In this document: in pieces, positions 4,907 through 5,145 of the stretch
Layout: every line of letters starts with the position of its first letter
Position numbering within the stretch: the stretch's first letter is position 1
NCBI GenBank assembly: GCA_024762625.1
Contig: JANTHA010000165.1
Location: forward strand, 1-5,145
Length of the DNA: 5,145 nt
Direction of reading: 5' to 3'
DNA from: Thiotrichaceae bacterium
GTDB lineage: Bacteria; Pseudomonadota; Gammaproteobacteria; Thiotrichales; Thiotrichaceae
The notes under the pieces: generated by a model
Databases searched by the model: none
What the model saw: only the letters and a program-made list of their open reading frames with translations
Told to the model about the DNA's origin: nothing
Program-made: the position numbers and the translations under genes

Positions 4907-5145
4907 TCACATCGCCAGTCGCATCAAAAACGATTCCTTGGGGAACTCGTCAAGTTCGAGATGACAAATCCGCGGATTCCCCTGCAACGTTTCAGACTGA
5001 TAAATCGACAGCGGCATGACGACCGGATTGGGCCATTCACTCTCCAGGCAGTCGGCAAGCCACTGTCTGCGTTGTTGCTCGGTTTTGGTTGCAAGCAAGG
5101 CTTCAATGTTGTGCGCCACCAGCCCATTCTTTTCGGACTCTTCAC
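4907..5145 (-). CDS. Unrecognised protein, C-terminal part (5' end outside window)
   Basis: The minus-strand frame is open from the right edge to a TGA at 4907-4909 and gives 78 residues. The visible part has a charged helical stretch (AHNIEALLATKTEQQRRQWL), then WPNPVVMPLSIYQ and an ending PKESFLMRLAM. There is no signal, membrane span or Cys-rich motif. A GTG at 5117-5119 could be read as a start, but no good ribosome site precedes it and the frame continues upstream, so a truncated longer gene is more likely. Its stop lies 19 nt before the iron-sulfur gene start, so the two are probably co-transcribed and may share a pathway. I do not recognise the family. Confidence 0.6.
   Translation of the reverse strand, partial: EESEKNGLVAHNIEALLATKTEQQRRQWLADCLESEWPNPVVMPLSIYQSETLQGNPRICHLELDEFPKESFLMRLAM

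Noticed and set aside
4924..5145. Alternative minus-strand frame starting at the right edge (MKSPKRMGWW)
   Set aside because: The overlapping frame ending at 4907 has more protein-like composition and operon-like spacing to the next gene; this one ends without relation to it.

Overview
The window looks like a chromosomal segment of a Gram-negative proteobacterium, most likely a gammaproteobacterium. The reasons are an outer-membrane beta-barrel protein with a terminal Phe, a DUF3144-type protein (a proteobacterial family), Shine-Dalgarno-led starts and mid-range GC. No rRNA, tRNA, CRISPR array, transposase or phage gene is visible.

Layout. Positions 1-244 are a leader region with no confident gene. 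It is unusually rich in inverted repeats, holds a plausible sigma70 promoter and a 12-codon leader-peptide-like frame, and has one frame open from the left edge that ends in an ATGA overlap with the first gene. Positions 245-3243 (+) are a tight three-gene operon: an outer-membrane porin-like barrel, a ZnuA-type periplasmic metal-binding protein and a ZnuB-type ABC-3 permease, spaced by 12 nt and by a 1-nt TAATG overlap. No ATP-binding subunit is present. Positions 3244-3333 are a short convergent intergenic stretch with a 9-bp tandem repeat. Positions 3334-3684 (-) encode a DUF3144 protein. Positions 3784-4887 (-) encode a multi-cluster iron-sulfur protein that looks like two ferredoxin modules joined, followed by a CxxC...CxxC knuckle. 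Positions 4907-5145 (-) are the 3' end of an unrecognised gene in the same operon as the iron-sulfur protein.

How it works together. The + strand operon reads as a metal (most likely zinc) import route: passage across the outer membrane through the barrel, periplasmic capture by the solute-binding protein, and inner-membrane transport by the permease. The ATPase would have to come from elsewhere. The - strand genes look unrelated to metal uptake: one is a cytoplasmic-type electron-transfer or cluster-carrying protein and one is a small conserved protein of unknown role.

The least explained parts are the palindrome-rich leader (1-244), the missing ATPase, and the fused architecture of the iron-sulfur protein with an internal twin-arginine-like motif.
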